In this document: positions 63,642 to 64,000 of the stretch, piece after piece
Position numbering within the stretch: position 1 is the stretch's first letter
How the letters are laid out: each line of letters starts with the position of its first letter
Source: Cohnella fermenti
Lineage (GTDB): Bacteria; Bacillota; Bacilli; Paenibacillales; Paenibacillaceae
Direction: 5' to 3'
Length of the DNA: 64,000 bases
NCBI RefSeq assembly: GCF_004801405.1
Contig: NZ_SSOB01000016.1
Span: forward strand, 107,219-171,218
Notes under the pieces: model-generated
Told to the model about the DNA's origin: nothing
What the model saw: only the letters and a program-made list of their open reading frames with translations
The model's database searches: none
Translations under genes and position numbers: made by a program

Positions 63642-63837
63642 TTTTTATGTGAAAAATCACATTGGAGCGGCCCGATGGTAGGCAGTTTGGGCGATTCTAT
63701 GTGAAAAATAGCATACATGGAGGAAATTCCGGGCCGAGGTGCCGGATATATGCTAAAAATCATATAAAACGCCGTGATTCCCTCCCAATCCGCGCCGACG
63801 AATGTGAAAAATCACATAAAATCGCAAAAAACGGCGG
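63642..63837 (+). repeat. Second full copy of the four-hairpin dispersed repeat
   Basis: Hairpins start near 63647, 63699, 63750 and 63802 (spacing 52, 51, 52), e.g. ATGTGAAAAATCACAT. Aligns throughout with 38121-38313. The rest of 63568-64000 has no gene. Confidence 0.85.
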
Positions 63838-63961
63838 TGCGAGGGAGGAAGAGAAGGAACGCCATCCCGCAAGAAGTGTTACAGCTAACCTAACTTGTCC
63901 AGCAATAGACGATGATAGTTGTCCACGATTTAACGGGAATTCTGACCGTGAACCGTATGCT

Positions 63962-63991
63962 AACGGGAAAGCCGAATTCGGCTTTCCCGTT
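63962..63991. other. Perfect 30-base palindrome at the window end
   Basis: AACGGGAAAGCCGAA followed by its exact complement TTCGGCTTTCCCGTT. Probably a terminator of a gene outside the window, but no T-run is visible on either side. Confidence 0.5.
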
Positions 63992-64000
63992 CACTTTAGA

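Noticed and set aside
63962..63991. The end palindrome as a definite terminator
   Set aside because: No T-run follows on either strand within view and no gene is adjacent; kept only as a palindrome.
1..64000. tRNA or rRNA genes
   Set aside because: I saw no cloverleaf-like or rRNA-like sequence in any intergenic gap; not checked by a covariance search.

Overview
This window is a GC-rich chromosomal segment from an endospore-forming Firmicute, most probably Paenibacillaceae (Paenibacillus or Cohnella-like). The evidence is gene content and order. Dipicolinate synthase, SpoIIIE, SleB and SpoVS are present. The order dpaAB-dapG-dapA-rnjB-tepA-ylzJ-spoIIIE ... yfmF-yfmH-ymfI-ymfJ-ymfK-rodZ-pgsA-cinA-recA-recX-rny-ymdB-spoVS-korAB-miaB-ricA follows the 150-degree region of Bacillus subtilis. 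Nearly every core gene is on the + strand.

Layout. 1-8.9 kb: panD, a TPR protein, dinG, rex, mtaD, a TseB-like protein, and a two-gene unit ending in a compact FtsH-like protease. 9.0-11.2 kb: an ECF sigma factor with a membrane anti-sigma-like partner, behind a long leader with three 34-bp repeats. 11.2-12.2 kb: non-coding, with a tandem array of 52-bp hairpin units. 12.2-16.3 kb: hisC, a 3-hydroxyacyl-CoA dehydrogenase homologue, ackA, dnaD. 16.5-22.2 kb: dipicolinate and lysine/DAP genes (asd, expected here, is absent) and RNase J. 23.0-33.9 kb: TepA, SpoIIIE, SleB, the EF-P aminopentanol-modification genes and a RodZ-like protein. 34-43.4 kb: yajQ, pgsA, cinA, recA (LexA box), recX, rny, ymdB, spoVS and an M19 dipeptidase. 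43.6-49.3 kb: 2-oxoacid:ferredoxin oxidoreductase, PduL phosphotransacylase, miaB, ricA. 49.4-54.9 kb: an orphan minus-strand gene, an iron alcohol dehydrogenase, and a biotin ECF transporter (bioY divergent from an ATPase and an ATPase-EcfT fusion, with a BirA operator between them).

55.2-63.6 kb is an abrupt AT-rich accessory island of about fifteen small, mostly unrecognised, all-plus-strand genes. They are separated by copies or remnants of one 100-165 bp imperfectly palindromic element whose left end (TAAC) often contains the stop codon of the preceding gene. The architecture resembles an integron cassette array with attC-like sites (no integrase in the window), which would be unusual for this lineage; it is the most interesting feature here. 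Several cassettes are broken: a frameshifted lipoprotein, two frameshifted orphans, a HepT toxin with a premature stop, and a degenerate IS5-family element inserted inside one attC-like site.

Regulatory signals readable directly from sequence include matches to SigK (dpaA), SigG (sleB), SigH (spoVS) and ECF promoters, a LexA box (recA) and a BirA box (bioY/ecf). A second theme is small hairpins phased at 51-53 bp, close to five helical turns, in several separate intergenic regions.
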